Positions 1-12,300 are shown, counted from the first letter of the stretch. The stretch: 64,000 nucleotides of DNA from Boletus sp. NGJ (GCA_019096195.1 JAGTXK010000185.1:186001-250000); one strand, 5' to 3'. Notes: generated by a model not told the origin, from the sequence alone. Numbers and translations are program-made.

Positions 1-1127
1 TGGCCAAGCGCACCCGTAAGTGAAAACTGAACGAGTGGCACGACGACTGAAGGATGTGACTTTATGAATTCTAGCGCACTGGAAAATTCGCTCTGTGCGC
101 CGGATGAGGGATGGAGGACAGGGATATGGGGTAACGGGAGCGTTCCAAGGGCTGTAGTCAGCAATGTACAGAATGCATTGATCCAGAACATCATTTGCTG
201 GCCTGAAACTTTGTGCCTCGAGAAGATCTCATCCTGTGTTGAGTTGACGGCGCCGTCAAGGATGAGGTTAACGAGGAGATAGGCGACGCCGATGAGCTGG
301 AGGTATGGGGACGGCGCTCCGTCGGAGGTCTTGTTGGACGTGGCCTTGGAAGGTTTCTCGTTTCCAAAGAACATGAACACGCTGATGCCGGTTGTAACCA
401 ACGCAACTACGAGATACTTGTGAGGGGCAAATTTACGTCGATAGAGAAGGAAGTTCATGAGCATGACGGGAACGAGCTTGCAGGACTTCCCGAGTACCAT
501 AGTAGGGTATGTGATATACGAGAGCGCGGCGAAGCCGAACGGAGCCGCAAGGGCAATAAAACTGGAACATTGGAGGTAACTGAGGAGGAGGCGTTTACGA
601 TAAGAAAAACCTTCCATAGTAGAAGAATGTCCTGGTCTAGACTCCCGAGGGTGTCCATTGACGAATGTATTCGTATTCAGGGCTCCATTCGCTTTGGATG
701 ATCCGTTGGACTCCACGTGTGTGGGGACATCAAGGCCAAGAAGGGAAGAGAGGGAAGACCCTGGCTTTCCGCGCATATAGATGTAACAAAGGGCGGACAA
801 GGAACTGAGGAAGCTCTGGCATGTCCCGATAAATAATGCCGACTTGAACTTGTGGGTGGATTGTCCATCAATAGACTGGAATGGGACTGACACTAGAGGA
901 GTAGTGTCAGTTTTAGAGCCTGAGACAGTAGACATATAATCGTACGTCGCTCTTGCGCGATGGCCCAGAGCTGGTCGTGGTTTCGGGTTAGCTGGATTTC
1001 TCTGGAACAGGACAGGGTACTCACGAGGAACATTGCGTACACGCCTATTACACACAAACCGAGCCTGTATAAGTCAGGGCAAGGACTACGATGGAAAGGT
1101 GATAAAGACTGACCTTAGTAGGGACAT
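1..1127 (-). CDS. HUT1: HUT1-type UDP-galactose/UDP-glucose transporter (SLC35B family), 3' end outside window
   Basis: This is a multi-pass ER membrane transporter that carries UDP-galactose or UDP-glucose into the ER lumen. Exons read on minus: 1127-1114, 1064-1025, 970-946 and 892 to beyond position 1. The spliced protein begins MSLLRLGLCVIGVYAMFLLW and continues AIAQERLSVPF; exon 4 holds the family block SYITYPTMVLGKSCKLVPVM, then LMNFLLYRRKF. The KSCKLVPVMLM lysine/cysteine helix is characteristic of HUT1/SLC35B1. A hydrophilic loop after MRGKPGSS is longer than in yeast. The first coding exon is only 14 nt and the third 25 nt; all three introns (49, 54 and 53 nt) have GT-AG ends and plausible branch sites. 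It is divergently arranged with the P450 reductase gene across 1.4 kb. The C-terminal part is cut off by the window edge. The family call is firm; the exact sugar substrate is inferred from the family. Confidence 0.9.
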
Positions 1128-2569
1128 CGTGCTCAGCAAGTGGGACTTGAATGATGCACCAAGTCACTTTATTGAAGTCGTTTAAAATTGTCTACGTGCA
1201 AGTCTACGTGTCAGTATATCCGTAACCCTCGACCTAGGTTAGGGTTCCAACCTCCCGTCGCACTGCCTCACACACTGCATTCTCTGCAGTACCATTCTTT
1301 CTCTTAATGCGACTGGCTCCCGCAGGCTATCCTTAATTCCCGGATCGTATTGAAGCTGCAAGGTCGCAAGGTGCTGGTGCCATCGCTGAGCTCCAAATGC
1401 TGACCGTGATGACCGTTAGTTGAACCGTTAGTATGTAAACTGCCTCCCAACTCAGACTGTCAAGCTAGATCTGACCACCGGTACCACCCTTGTTCGCAAT
1501 GACATCCTTCGATTCCTCCCCACGATGATAGTGATACCTCCAGGGCCAAAACTCGGCCGTAGATAACTCGGCCGATGTTAAGCATGATAAGCGATCGGAA
1601 GTGGGCCAGGTTGCCTGTAATCCATGTGACATACTCCCAGTGGACCTACTAATTGGACTCAGGGTACCATGATCTTGCAGGCTGTTGAGACAAACTTTTC
1701 TGGTCATCCTGGATTGACTTGACGTGGTAAAGCATGTGGATTCAAGTTATGATTATGATTATGATCTGCCAGGCTAAGCTTAAGCTTTGCCAACTGTCAT
1801 CATCTTTACGCTCATGTCACATCGCGAATCAGTACAATAGGTACCGTATAACTTACGCCCAAGCGAACCAGAACAGGCAAGTCCTGTCCTGTTTCAACCG
1901 TAAAACATGTAGCTAAGCGTTCCCATGAAACGAGCGGAAGAACAGGTAATACACAGATCGTCAGTGCTGTGCTCTCGCAGCGCCCAAACTCCTACCACCG
2001 CACTGTGCGGGTGAAACCGGTGCGTGAGTTTGAAAACGTGATGATGGATGACAGAGCCGAAACGAGTGTGTTCCAGTGATCATAGTGGCAATTTGGTTGT
2101 CATTGAGTAACTTGCCCAAGACGTGGTGGTGCGTGTAGCCGTTGCCGGTGGGATACGTGAGCATGACCGGATCCGATGGACCTTGGCACAGGTGGCTGCG
2201 TGTTAGTAGCCTTTGCCTGTGTCCGGATCACCGCGCATTCCGAAGTCTCCGGCGGTCGACACTGATATAAACCGCAGTTTCACCTCCACAGCAACGTGTC
2301 ACCTCTCCTTCTGAGCCTCCCATTCCACTGGTCTCCGCATAAAGTTATTTTACATATCCTTATCCGCACTCGAATAATTTAGATCGGAAATAATTGCGTG
2401 GGAAAGTGCCACGTCCCTTTGAATACATCTCCCGCAGCGGCGACTTCTGCTCTTGTCTTCTTCGTTCGTTTTAGAGTCTGCTCCAGGGGAACTGTCACTC
2501 CACCGGCCCTCCACTCGGCTTCCGTTTTCTGTTCGTAGGCTCTTCTGGTTCTCCCTGTACCCGTTCACA
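1128..2569. promoter_or_regulatory. Divergent intergenic region between HUT1 and P450 reductase
   Basis: These 1.44 kb separate two genes transcribed away from each other, so both promoters should lie here. Short open frames are present but lack splice-linked extensions or recognisable protein motifs. I see no RNA gene or repeat. The pyrimidine-rich tract just before the ATG at 2570 fits a fungal transcription start region. Confidence 0.5.
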
Positions 2570-4886
2570 ATGGCCATCACGTCCGCCTCGGATGTCGCAA
2601 TCCTTACAGTCGGGGTAGTCCTCGCTGGTGCTTATCTCTTCCGCGATCAAATCTTCGCCTCCAAACAGAAAGTCGTCCCGGCTCCTCCGACAAAAACTTT
2701 GAATGGCCACAGCAATCCAAGGGACTTTGTCGCTAAAATGAAGGAGGGGGTATGATCTGTGTTTCCTCCCTCTCAAACACTCAATTGACCCCTTTGCATT
2801 TTAGAAAAAGCGCATTGTCATTCTTTACGGCTCGCAAACAGGTACCGCTGAAGAATATGCCATTCGTCTGGCCAAAGAAGCAAAATCCAAGTTCGGTATT
2901 TCGTCTTTGGTTTGCGACCCTGAGGAGTATGACTTCGAGAACCTCGACAAAGTTCCAGAGGATTCTTGCGTCTTCTTTGTCATGGCTACCTACGGAGAGG
3001 GCGAGCCAACCGACAATGCGGTGCAACTCACGCAGAACCTGACAGACCAGTCCTTCGAATTCACCAACGGCGAACACAAGCTAGAAGGCCTCAAGTATGT
3101 CGTTTTCGCTCTCGGTAACAAGACTTACGAGCATTATAATGCCATCGGTCGTAACGTCGATACCGAGTTGACGAAGATGGGCGCCATTCGAATCGGCGAA
3201 CGTGGTGAGGGCGACGACGACAAAAGCATGGAAGAAGATTACCTTGCGTGGAAGGATAGTATGTGGGAAGCATTCGCCGAGGCTATGGGTGTCGAGGAGG
3301 GTCAGGGTGGAGATTCCCCCGACTTCACAGTTACAGAGCTCGATTCGCATCCCGCAGAGAAGGTCTATCTCGGTACGCCTCACACATTTACTCACATCCA
3401 GAATGCTTAGTTGTTCACTAGGCGAATTTTCCGTTCGTGCTCTGACTAGGACCAAGGGCATTCATGATGCCAAGAACCCTTACGCATCCCCCGTTACGGT
3501 ATCTCGCGAGCTTTTCAAAGTTAGTGCGGGTCGGAACTGCGTGCACATGGAATTCGACATAGAAGGCTCCGGAATTACTTACCAACATGGTGATCATGTC
3601 GGCGTCTGGCCATCCAATCCTGACGTCGAGGTAGAGCGCTTGCTTTGTGTGCTCGGGCTTGGACACAAGAAAGATACCGTGATTAATATAGATTCCCTGG
3701 ATCCAGCTCTGGCCAAGGTCCCTTTCCCAGTTCCTTCCACTTACGGCACGGTCCTTCGCCACTACATCGATATAAGTGCGGTTGCAGGTCGTCAAATGCT
3801 CGGAGTCTTCTCGAAATTTGCACCATCTTCTGGAGGCTGAGGCTTTCCTAAAAAAGTTGAGCAGTGACAAGGAAGAATACGCTGCACTCGTGGCGAATGG
3901 ATGCTTCAAGCTCGGAGAAGTGCTCCAGCTTGCCGCCGGAAACGACATTTCGATTCCCCCCACTCTGGACAACACAACAGCATGGTCTGTTCCCTTTGAC
4001 ATCATCGTTTCCTCCATCTCCCGCCTGCAGCCTCGCTACTACTCCATTTCTTCCAGCCCCAAGCTCCACGCTGCTACGATTCATGTCACTGCTGTGGTAC
4101 TCAAGTATGATTCTGTCCCCAACACACTCTCTCCAGCCCGTTCTGTTTATGGTGTTGGTACAAATTTCTTGCAGAACGTCAAACACGCCGTAAATGGGGA
4201 ACCTATCGTGTCGCTCCCTTCCTACGCTATTGAAGGACCTCGCGGAGCTTACAAGGAGAATACCATATTAAAAGTCCCTATTCATGTGCGTCGTTCGACA
4301 TTCCGTTTGCCAACCAACCCGAAGAGCCCCGTTATTATGGTTGGTCCCGGCACCGTGAGTATTGTGGAATGCATGTTATTAGGGTTGTTTTCTGACGAAA
4401 TGATAGGGCGTTGCTCCGTTCCGCGGTTTCGTGCAAGAACGTGTTGCTCTTGCTAGACGCACGATCGAGAAAAACGGACCGGACGCACTTAACGACTGGG
4501 GCACTATCTCACTCTTCTATGGTTGCCGCAAGTCCACCGAGGACTTCTTGTATGCTGAGGAATGGCCTAAATATACAGACGACCTCAAGGGGAAATTCAA
4601 GATCCATTGTGCTTTCTCCCGTGAGCCTCCTTACAAATCAGACGGGAGCAAGATATACGTGCAAGACCTTATGTGGGAAGACCGGAAGAACATCGCAGAT
4701 GCAATCCTTGTTGGCAAGGGATACATTTACATTTGCGGTGACGCCAAGTCGATGAGCAGAGCCGTAGAGGAGGTACTCATGCGGATTCTTGGCGAGGCTA
4801 AAGGAGGGAGCGCGGAGGTGGAAGGTGCTGCAGAGATCAAGTTGCTCAAGGAACGGTCGCGGATGTTGCTGGATGTTTGGAGTTGA
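2570..4886 (+). CDS. NCP1: NADPH-cytochrome P450 reductase
   Basis: This ER-anchored diflavin enzyme passes electrons from NADPH through FAD and FMN to cytochromes P450. Exons: 2570-2749, 2805-3372, 3422-4354, 4407-4886. An N-terminal anchor (VAILTVGVVLAGAYLF) is followed by FMN-domain motifs YGSQTGTAEEYA, ATYGEGEPTDNA and ALGNKTYEHYN, the FAD motif RLQPRYYSISSSP, and NADPH motifs GPGTGVAPFRGF, GCRKSTEDF and YICGDAKSMSRAV. The protein ends in DVWS, the conserved C-terminal Trp region that stacks on FAD. All three introns are GT-AG and 49-55 nt. One oddity: near 3832-3836, between FSKFAP and EAEAFLKKL, the frame shifts by one base. The summed exons are one base over 720 codons, so a single extra G in a GG run fits. 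No intron explains it. Function is certain by family; whether this copy is intact depends on that base. Confidence 0.93.
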
Positions 4887-5083
4887 GAAGAGGTCTCTTT
4901 TTGGTTTCGCTACCCGTGGACGGGGCTGTGACTGCGCGCACCTTGAACGACATGTTTTTGATGACGCTCCTGGATATGGATTTAATGGGTAGACTTGCAG
5001 CGTACTTACTTATATTATCTCACTGAATGTGTTGACCTTAAGTTAGGCCGGTCTGTCCCTCGGGCGAGCTGTAGCATAATATA

Positions 5084-6465
5084 ATGAGTAGTAGAGTTGA
5101 ACATGCGATGCCCGGAGTCACTGCCAGTTGTCCCGATTCCGGCTCTACAGTTGGCCACCAGCGTATTCGTAGCACGGCTTCGGCTGACAGTATTCTGATA
5201 CCCGCCATGTCGTGGACCAGGGGCACGGATAGACCTGCTGCATTACGAGCTTTGTCTCGTCCACATCGTCGCTTGCAACGGGGATATTCGACTCGCGGCG
5301 CCGGGGTCACTCCAGACAGCGAAACGAATTCTCGCGACAACCACACACCTCCAACCGCGGAAAACGCTCCGACGGTTGAGACACATGCTGCTGGTCCTGG
5401 TCCTAGACAGACCCAAGCCCAAAGTTCTCTGAATTCTCCGCCTCCGATCGACGCCGAGGCCCTTTGGAATCGTCTCAAGGATTGGGGTGTTCTCGCAAGC
5501 TCTTCGCTGGGACGACGAGCGGACCGGTTTTCGAACCAAGCCACGACTACTTTTTCACACCTTGGCCAGCATTTCAATCGAGTGACGGGGTATGAAGAAA
5601 TCGAGGCTCTGAAGAGACAGGTCGTCGCACAAGGTATAGTACTTTCACCTCTCGGCTGTGTCCGATAGAGACCAATGTATATCACGTCCAAGAGGCTCGA
5701 ATCAAGGCTACTCGACGAGCAGCCAGGGAAGCCAAGACGGCCTATGATGACGCAGTTCTCCAGCGTTCCATATCTCAGCGACAGGTGAACGACCTGCTCC
5801 AGCGCAAGTCTAGTTGGACCGACACCGACGTCAGCAATTTCACGTCGCTCGTTCGTTCAGACCACTCCTTCGAACAAGAGGAAGCTCGCACAAAAGCACA
5901 CGTAGCAGAGACGGAGGATGCAGTGGATCGAGAGTTTAGCGAGTTGATGAGGACTATATTGGCACGATACCACGAGGAACAGGTCTGGAGCGACAAGGTT
6001 CGCAGTGCTTCGACCTATGGGTCTTTGGCGGTGCTTGGGGTCAACCTGGTGGTGTTTATCATGGCAATCATCGTCGTGGAGCCGTGGAAAAGGAAGAAGT
6101 TGGCACAGACGTTCGAGAAAAAGGTGGAGGAGATGGGTGCCGAGACGAAAGCCTTGATGAATGCCAGTGCAGCTCGACTAGAGGACCGGCTGACAGAGCA
6201 TGAGAAGGTGCTAACCGAGCTGATCACTCAGATGTCTGCAGAGGCTCGTCAGGGGACATTCGCTGGGGTAACAGCTCCGAGCAAGGAGGCATCTCCAGAG
6301 GAGACGCCTGTGATTCTGCCTCCACCTCCATCATGGTGGTCTCAGGTATCCTTCTCCTACCCACATCCTGGTGTTATCTGGAGTCGTGAGCTTATGCTTG
6401 CTGCTGGAAGCGCTGCGGCTGTTGGAGTCATAACGCTTTTAAAGCGTAGCTTTTCCGCGAATTGA
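5084..6465 (+). CDS. SHE9: SHE9/MDM33-like mitochondrial inner-membrane protein
   Basis: The SHE9/MDM33 family shapes the mitochondrial inner membrane, probably in its division, from the matrix side. Exons 5084-5633 and 5693-6465 close exactly to 440 residues; the intron (5634-5692) is GT-AG. The conserved core runs from VTGYEEIEALKRQVVAQ through a long coiled coil (IKATRRAAREAKTAYDD onward) to a membrane segment YGSLAVLGVNLVVFIMAIIV, a second coiled coil, and a C-terminal membrane segment near MLAAGSAAAVGVITLL. The first ATG at 5084 gives a polar leader. The internal ATG at 5207 would instead start MSWTRGTDRPAALRALSRPH, rich in Arg and lacking acidic residues until later, a much better mitochondrial presequence, so 5207 may be the true start. 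The last codons overlap the end of the convergent gene on minus. Confidence 0.85.
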
Positions 6466-7533
6466 TATATCGTTAATATTCTGGGCCATATATCTCATCT
6501 CTTCGTAGGTTCGCAGTTGGCTGTGCATTGTTTCACCTTGCGATGACTCTTCACCCCTTTCTGCAACCTCATGCCCTGGGTCGAGTATATTTAAGGTGCG
6601 ATATACTCGACAGTGAACTCTAAAGACATGTTCGCCATTTGAGACGTATCCCCTCAATGGTCTGTGAACTCGCCTTTCAAGTATAAATTCTCTGCGATCA
6701 TGCATGCCACACTCGCTCCAACTTTCATTGTCCCACTTCACCCAACCACACCCTGCTTTGATCTACGAGAAATTTGCTGAATCCGAGCGTAGACCAGGCA
6801 CGAAGTGGTACGTACCTCTGGTTTCTTGCGCGGCGCCAGTACGACAAGCCAAAGTGCCTTTGTGCTTAGCTCCCGGAGAAGGGCAGACACTTCGGACGAA
6901 GACTCGACGAGATGCAACGCAAAGGAGCAGACAACCATGTCGATCCTATCAATAGAGGAATCCACATTACGCTCACGGCTAACCCCAACGGAGCTCGCAT
7001 TCGATACTATGGGGGAAAGCAAGCTTGCTGAGATTTCTCGAAAAGTAAGCGGCGCGCAAGGTAATGTGGTGCGTTCTGTGTGAGCTGCCTGGGTGTAGTA
7101 CAGTTCTGCGTGAGTGATTTCCGTCTCGGATTTCTCGGCTGGCATGTGCTCACAAAATCTGCGGCTGTAATCAACAAGTCGTCTGGTACCTGCTTTATGA
7201 TAGCACCCCTTCAAGGCCGTCAGATTTAATTGATAAAGTATCGGGCCTTTGGGGGGGTGGGTATGGAATTGCCTTCTCGTTCAATGGAACTCCTGAGGTC
7301 CCGCGTTTCCATCATTCATATGTTGCTACTGTGACTTCCCTATTTCATAAATGATTGGATATACCTTGAGTGTCACTGATGGCGAACAGAAGAAATTCGT
7401 TACCTGCCTGGTCGAGGTGAAATCCCAGGTCTGAGTCCAATTATTTAACAGGTACAATAGAGACGCACCGCAAGTCATGTCAAAAACGACGGGTAACCTG
7501 GACCCAACAGCGCTTTTCTCGTGAGCCCACCAC
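6439..7533 (-). CDS. Methyltransferase-like protein of an uncharacterised fungal family, 5' end unresolved
   Basis: The protein contains DMVVCSFALHLVES followed by LLRELSTKALWLVVLAPRKK, which resembles the post-II strand region of class I SAM-dependent methyltransferases; no clear glycine-rich SAM loop is seen, so the activity is inferred. Supported exons on minus: 7533-7469 (VVFDMTCD), 7430-7365 (GFHLDQAGNEFLLFAISDTQ), 7292-7154, 7088-6816, 6762-6674 and 6619-6439 (VHCRVYRTLNI to stop). The intron at 6673-6620 would be GC-AG and is 54 nt, so it can also be read through in frame. Near 7195-7200 the frame breaks by one base between DGLEGVLS and KQVPDDLLITAADF, with no room for an intron. Exons 5' of 7533 probably exist up to about 7.8 kb but I could not place them. 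The 3' end overlaps SHE9 by 27 bases. Confidence 0.5.
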
Positions 7534-7799
7534 CTGAAATCAACGGCCGCTGTTCACATTCGCATAATACACCCTCCTCCTCACTGACCTTTCCAGCTAG
7601 GTGAACATGCAGGCACGGACGCCAGGGAAGTGCGGATTACGATAGGACGCGCCAACCTTTAGTGTAACATTCAGAGGGGATTTTGTTGGCGAGATTTCAT
7701 CGTCGCAAGTCCGAACCTGCTTATAGTACTTGACCCGATTCAAAAATAGTGAGAACATGTCTGTCAGGCAAGATAAAGTCTTAATGGCGTACATCGTCT

Positions 7800-8106
7800 A
7801 CACCGTGTTCCCCACAATTGGCACGCATGGATTGTTGAAGGTTACCTGTAGTCCCCACGCGATGGGATCTACCTCCGTTTGTTCTTTGTGCCATGATGAT
7901 GGTTGACAAGGGAGCATGAAGCTTGACTGCCTCTATCTTACCGAATTAATTAATTAAATTAAGTAATTAAATTTTCTGTCGTACCTATACTCGCAAGCCA
8001 AGTGTCTGGAGTTTCATTGGTGTGTCCTGACACGTCTGTGGCGGTTATGTCCCCTCCCGTATCTCTTCGCTAGACAAGTCCATCTTCACAGGCGACTGTA
8101 CTTCCC
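7800..8106. other. Upstream region of the histone-fold gene
   Basis: No coding continuity is visible. An AT-only stretch of TTAAT and AATTA units lies at 7944-7974 and is the only structured sequence. The pyrimidine-rich segment before 8107 is consistent with a promoter. Confidence 0.35.
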
Positions 8107-8874
8107 ATGGCTACCGAACAAACAGTATCACAAGAGGGAGTCGTTCAGGTAGAATCAACGGTACCACTCGATGCCGACGTAGAAGCCACACCACAAGGAG
8201 GCAAAGAGGAAGAGCAAGCGCGAGATAAACCAGAAGGAAAGAAGGAAGGAACTGCACTACGAGATCGCGAGCCAGGCAAATCCGTCTTGCCGTTCTCGAG
8301 AGTACAGAGGATCATCAAAGCGGACAAGGCAAGTCCAGTCGCCGCGACGCATTCATCGCAACGGACGAGTGACGGAAAAGACGCGCGCGTCATAGGACCT
8401 TCCTATGGTTGCTAGGGACGCGACATTTCTGATCTCGCTCGCGACGGAAGCGTTTATCAAGAGACTTTCGCAAGCATGTCAGAAGCTTGCTGAAAGGGAG
8501 AAGAGAACGACCGTTCAGCAGAGAGACGTTGGTAAAGTATCGCTCTCTTGGGTGGCATGCTGCTCATCTCAACGCCTCGTAGCTAATATTGTCCGCCGAG
8601 CGGATGAGTTTCTCTTCCTTGAGGGTAGGTTGATAAATACTGAAGGATGCCGGAAACCTCGTTCATGTCGGCTTTTGCAGAGATAATTGGATCTCCCGAG
8701 TCAACGGGAAGACGGAAACCCCAGAAAGCTAGAGTTGATATTGGAGTATCTGGTGATCAAGATCAATCGCAGCCAACGCTCCGTAATTTTATGCAGAGGG
8801 ACAACGGGGATGAGGACACTGGGGAGACCAATAGCATAGTTATGGATGAAGATGGAGCTATGCACGCTGGGTGA
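8107..8874 (+). CDS. Histone-fold protein of the CBF/NF-Y type, DPB3/POLE4/CHRAC-like
   Basis: Proteins of this type pair through histone folds and act as small subunits of DNA polymerase epsilon or of chromatin-remodelling complexes. Exons: 8107-8328, 8396-8531, 8583-8624, 8681-8874, which close exactly to 197 residues. The fold covers LPFSRVQRIIKADK, then DLPMVARDATFLISLATEAF, IKRLSQACQKLAEREKRT, TVQQRDV and ANIVRRADEFLFLEEI. The N-terminal 55 residues are acidic and low in complexity, and the C-terminal tail (RRKPQKARVDIG onward) is polar. The first intron starts GCAAGT and ends CATAG: a GC-AG intron, required to join DK to DLPM. The other two introns are GT-AG. Which complex it serves cannot be settled; DPB3/POLE4 is preferred over CHRAC1 because of the LPFSRVQRIIK and ADEFLFLEE wording. 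Confidence 0.82.
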
Positions 8875-9322
8875 TGGGCGTGGATGTGTGTAGCAAATTT
8901 GTTCGCCGAGAGGCCGCCATTTGTTTCTGTTCATGATCATCTGAAACCCCTAGTAGCTTGGGAATTGAAGCTCTGTGATGACTACGGAGTTATTCGTCAA
9001 AGGATATGCTGTGGAACTGTAGCACTACGTACGTCCAATGATTCAATCTGTTCATGACGCTGAGCCATGGTACTCATTACACATGTTATTGTGGTTTCAA
9101 GAAGTTTAGCGTCTAGCCATTCAATAGACTTACCGGGTTACCACTGAGCAGGTGTTAACACAATTGGACTACGAGTGTTGACCGGATCTAAACCTGTAAT
9201 TCTCAATTGTCTCGTGTCAATTTCCTATTGTATGTGCATCATTAAATAACTTCTATTCACCCTAACATTAAGAGACAAGAAGCATGCTTCGGACTATTGA
9301 AGCAACAAAAATATACTACTAT
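8875..9322. other. Convergent intergenic region
   Basis: This 450-base stretch lies between two genes that end towards each other. It is AT-richer than its neighbours, and I see no further gene or repeat in it. Confidence 0.5.
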
Positions 9323-12300
9323 TCACTTCTCAGCGAACGCACATGCAAGGAACTCCTCAATCTCCTTCTTGTGCTGAGTCTTCAAGGAATCTTTGTAAGT
9401 GTATAATGAGGGAGTAAGCATATTTCGTACCTTGCTACCCGTCGCGACAGAGCTCGTCGGTTGACGTCCCGCGTAGTGGGGATATTTTCCCCGGTGGTAT
9501 TGTGTCTCGTTGGCTGCGGTGAGGATGCGAGGGCCAACATAAGTCCATGCTCCATTGTTGAGCGGCTCCTCCTAAAGTACACGTTGTTACAATCCATAAA
9601 GACGAGTAGCAGAAAAGTTTACCTGACACCATAAAATATCGGCATTCGGGTATTTGTCCAGGTGTGGTGTGATCTGAAAGCCGTCAGTCGATGGGAGACC
9701 CTTAGAAAAGTGATCCTACGAGATCGTAAGGGAAGGGTGACAATTGTTCTATGCGGCTAATGGCAACATCGTTGAAGCCCTTCTCTTCACGTTCCTGCAA
9801 GAGAGTTTGGTAGACCTGGCCTAGAGGTCGAGTCATCGTGTGGATCTTACGAAGTGGCTTAAAATTTACCTGTACAAAGAATGTGTCGACGAATCTGTTC
9901 AGCTGGTACCAGGCTCTCCGGATGATGCTCGGGTAGATATCGCTGGAAATACGTGTCTCCGATCATCTCTGATAGCTCTGAGCGTGCTCGGGGATGGCGT
10001 AGCAAGGATTTCGAGAAGAAAATGATCAACTGGTTATAACATGGCGTTATGAGTGGGGAAGAATTGTACGGGGAGAACCTACCGGTTTTCGGAAATCACG
10101 ATGTATCTGCCGGCGGAGGACATGGAACTATTTTTCTGTTAGTACCACCATCATCGAATTCATGCGTATGTGACCCACATAGTTGGCTGGCGTACTTGTA
10201 AAACATGTCAGCGAAGGGAGCTTACGTACAACATTGTAGCAAGACTCACGTGGGATACACGACCTGCATGTTGCAGTCTTGATGCTGCCTTTCTACCTTC
10301 TCAGGCGTGGGGAAAATATTGGGATGGTCATCGCAAAGTTGTAGGAAGCGTTCGATTCTCCCACTCGAATGTTCTGGTCCTTGACCATCATAACCGTGAG
10401 GCAAACTCATGACCAATCCGCTTCGTTGTAACCATTTCCGTTCTCCGGCTGCAATGAACTGGTCGATGATACATTGCGCGTTGTTTGCAAAATCACCAAA
10501 CTGAGCCTCCCAAATGGTGAGGGAATCAGGAGAGACAAGCGAATACCCTAGCTCAAAACCAAGGGTGCCGTACTCGGAAAGAGAGGAGTTACAAACGACG
10601 AACCGCGCCTGATTCGAACCGAGATCGTTCAGGGGCACGTATTGCTGTTCGTTAGCTTGATCATGTAAAACAGCGTGGCGTTGCGAGAAGGTGCCTCTCT
10701 CAACGTCCTGACCCGATACACGAACATGGATTTTCTCGAGGGCAAGAGAACCGAATGCTAGAGCTTCTGCGGTTGCCCAGTCGATATTACAACCCTCTTC
10801 AACGGTCTTTCCTCGCTGGGCGAGGATCCGCGCAAGGTTGCGGTGTGGGGCAAATCCGGCTGGCCACTGCGAGATAGCTTTACCGAGTCGCTGGAGAGTC
10901 TCCTCATCACAGCCAGTAGTACGGGTTGGAAGCGTCTTCTCTGCTAGCTCGCGGGGTGATGGGAAGCCCGGCCAAGATGCCGAAAGCCACTCCCGGGGTG
11001 TAGGAACGTAATCCTTTGCGGCTGCGGCAGCCCTCTCCAACATTCCCCATACCCACTTCTTGTGCTCTTCAATGTCCTTTTCCGTGAAGGTACCGCGTCC
11101 AACCAAGAATTTCGAGTATTGAGTCAACGTAGTGGGCTGCTTCTCAATAGCCTTGTACATCCGAGGTTGTGTGAAACTAGGCTGATCGGTTTCATTGTGA
11201 CCGTGACGCCGGTAGCAAACAATGTCAATCACGACGTCGCGCTTGTACTTGGCGCGATAGTCCGCAGCAAGCTGACAGACGAAGTTAACGGCCTCGACAT
11301 TGTCACCATTGACATGGAAGATCGGCGAGTCGATAGACTTGGCAATGTCAGATGGGTACGGCGTTGAGCGAGCGAACCGCGGGTCAGTGGTAAAACCGAT
11401 TTGGTTGTTAACGATGAGGTGAATGGTGCCACCAGTTCCGTAGTTCGGCAGATTGTGGAAGCCCATGGTTTCGTACACAATACCCTGTCCTGCAAATGCG
11501 GCATCTCCGTGGAGAAGGACGGCCATTGCGGTGTTATGGGTAGTATTGTCACCCTCCATATTCTGTATAGCAAATGTTTTTCCGAGGACGACTGGATCTT
11601 CGGCTTCGAGGTGTGAGGGATTGGCAACCAGCGAGAGGGAGACCTTCTTTCCAGATGGAGTGGGTCGGACATAGTTGGCGCCCAAGTGATACTTGACGTC
11701 ACCAGCCTGTGAATCGTCGGCGTTCACGCCAGAGAACTCGTTGAGAATAGCCTCAATGGGCTTGCGGATAACGTTTGCCAACACGTTGAGACGCCCACGG
11801 TGTGGCATGCCAATTGTAACATGCTTTACACCGTTGTCAACCGAGCGGTCAATGAGGGCCTTCATCCCAGGAATGAGTGACTCGCAACCTTCTAATCCGA
11901 ACCTCTTCTCGTTTGGGTATTTGCTAGCAATGAATTTTTCAAAAGACTCTGACCAGATGAGTCGGTCGAGAATCATGCGCTTCTCTTCTAGCGTGTAGTT
12001 CCAGGGTTTGGGGATTTCGACTCTTTCTCTGATCCAATCGCATTGTTCTTTGTCAGGAATGTGAACGTATTGAATGCCAACAGCACCGCCTTGACGACAT
12101 TTAGGAGTCGTTCAACAATATAACTCAAAAACGTACAGTAAATGCGTTTCAAAGTCTTTATGATGTCACGAAGCGACATTGATTTTCTATCTTCCGTCGC
12201 AAAGTGGGGAAGAATACCAGGCCCGAGAGCGATTTGTTTGTCCAGATCGCGTTCCGTGAAACCGTATCGGCTGAGCTCGAGTTCCAGGGGATGAACATCC

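Noticed and set aside
3800-3840. An intron explaining the frame change in P450 reductase.
   Set aside because: The candidate donor-acceptor pairs here would remove conserved FSKFAP residues, break the frame or be far shorter than other introns.
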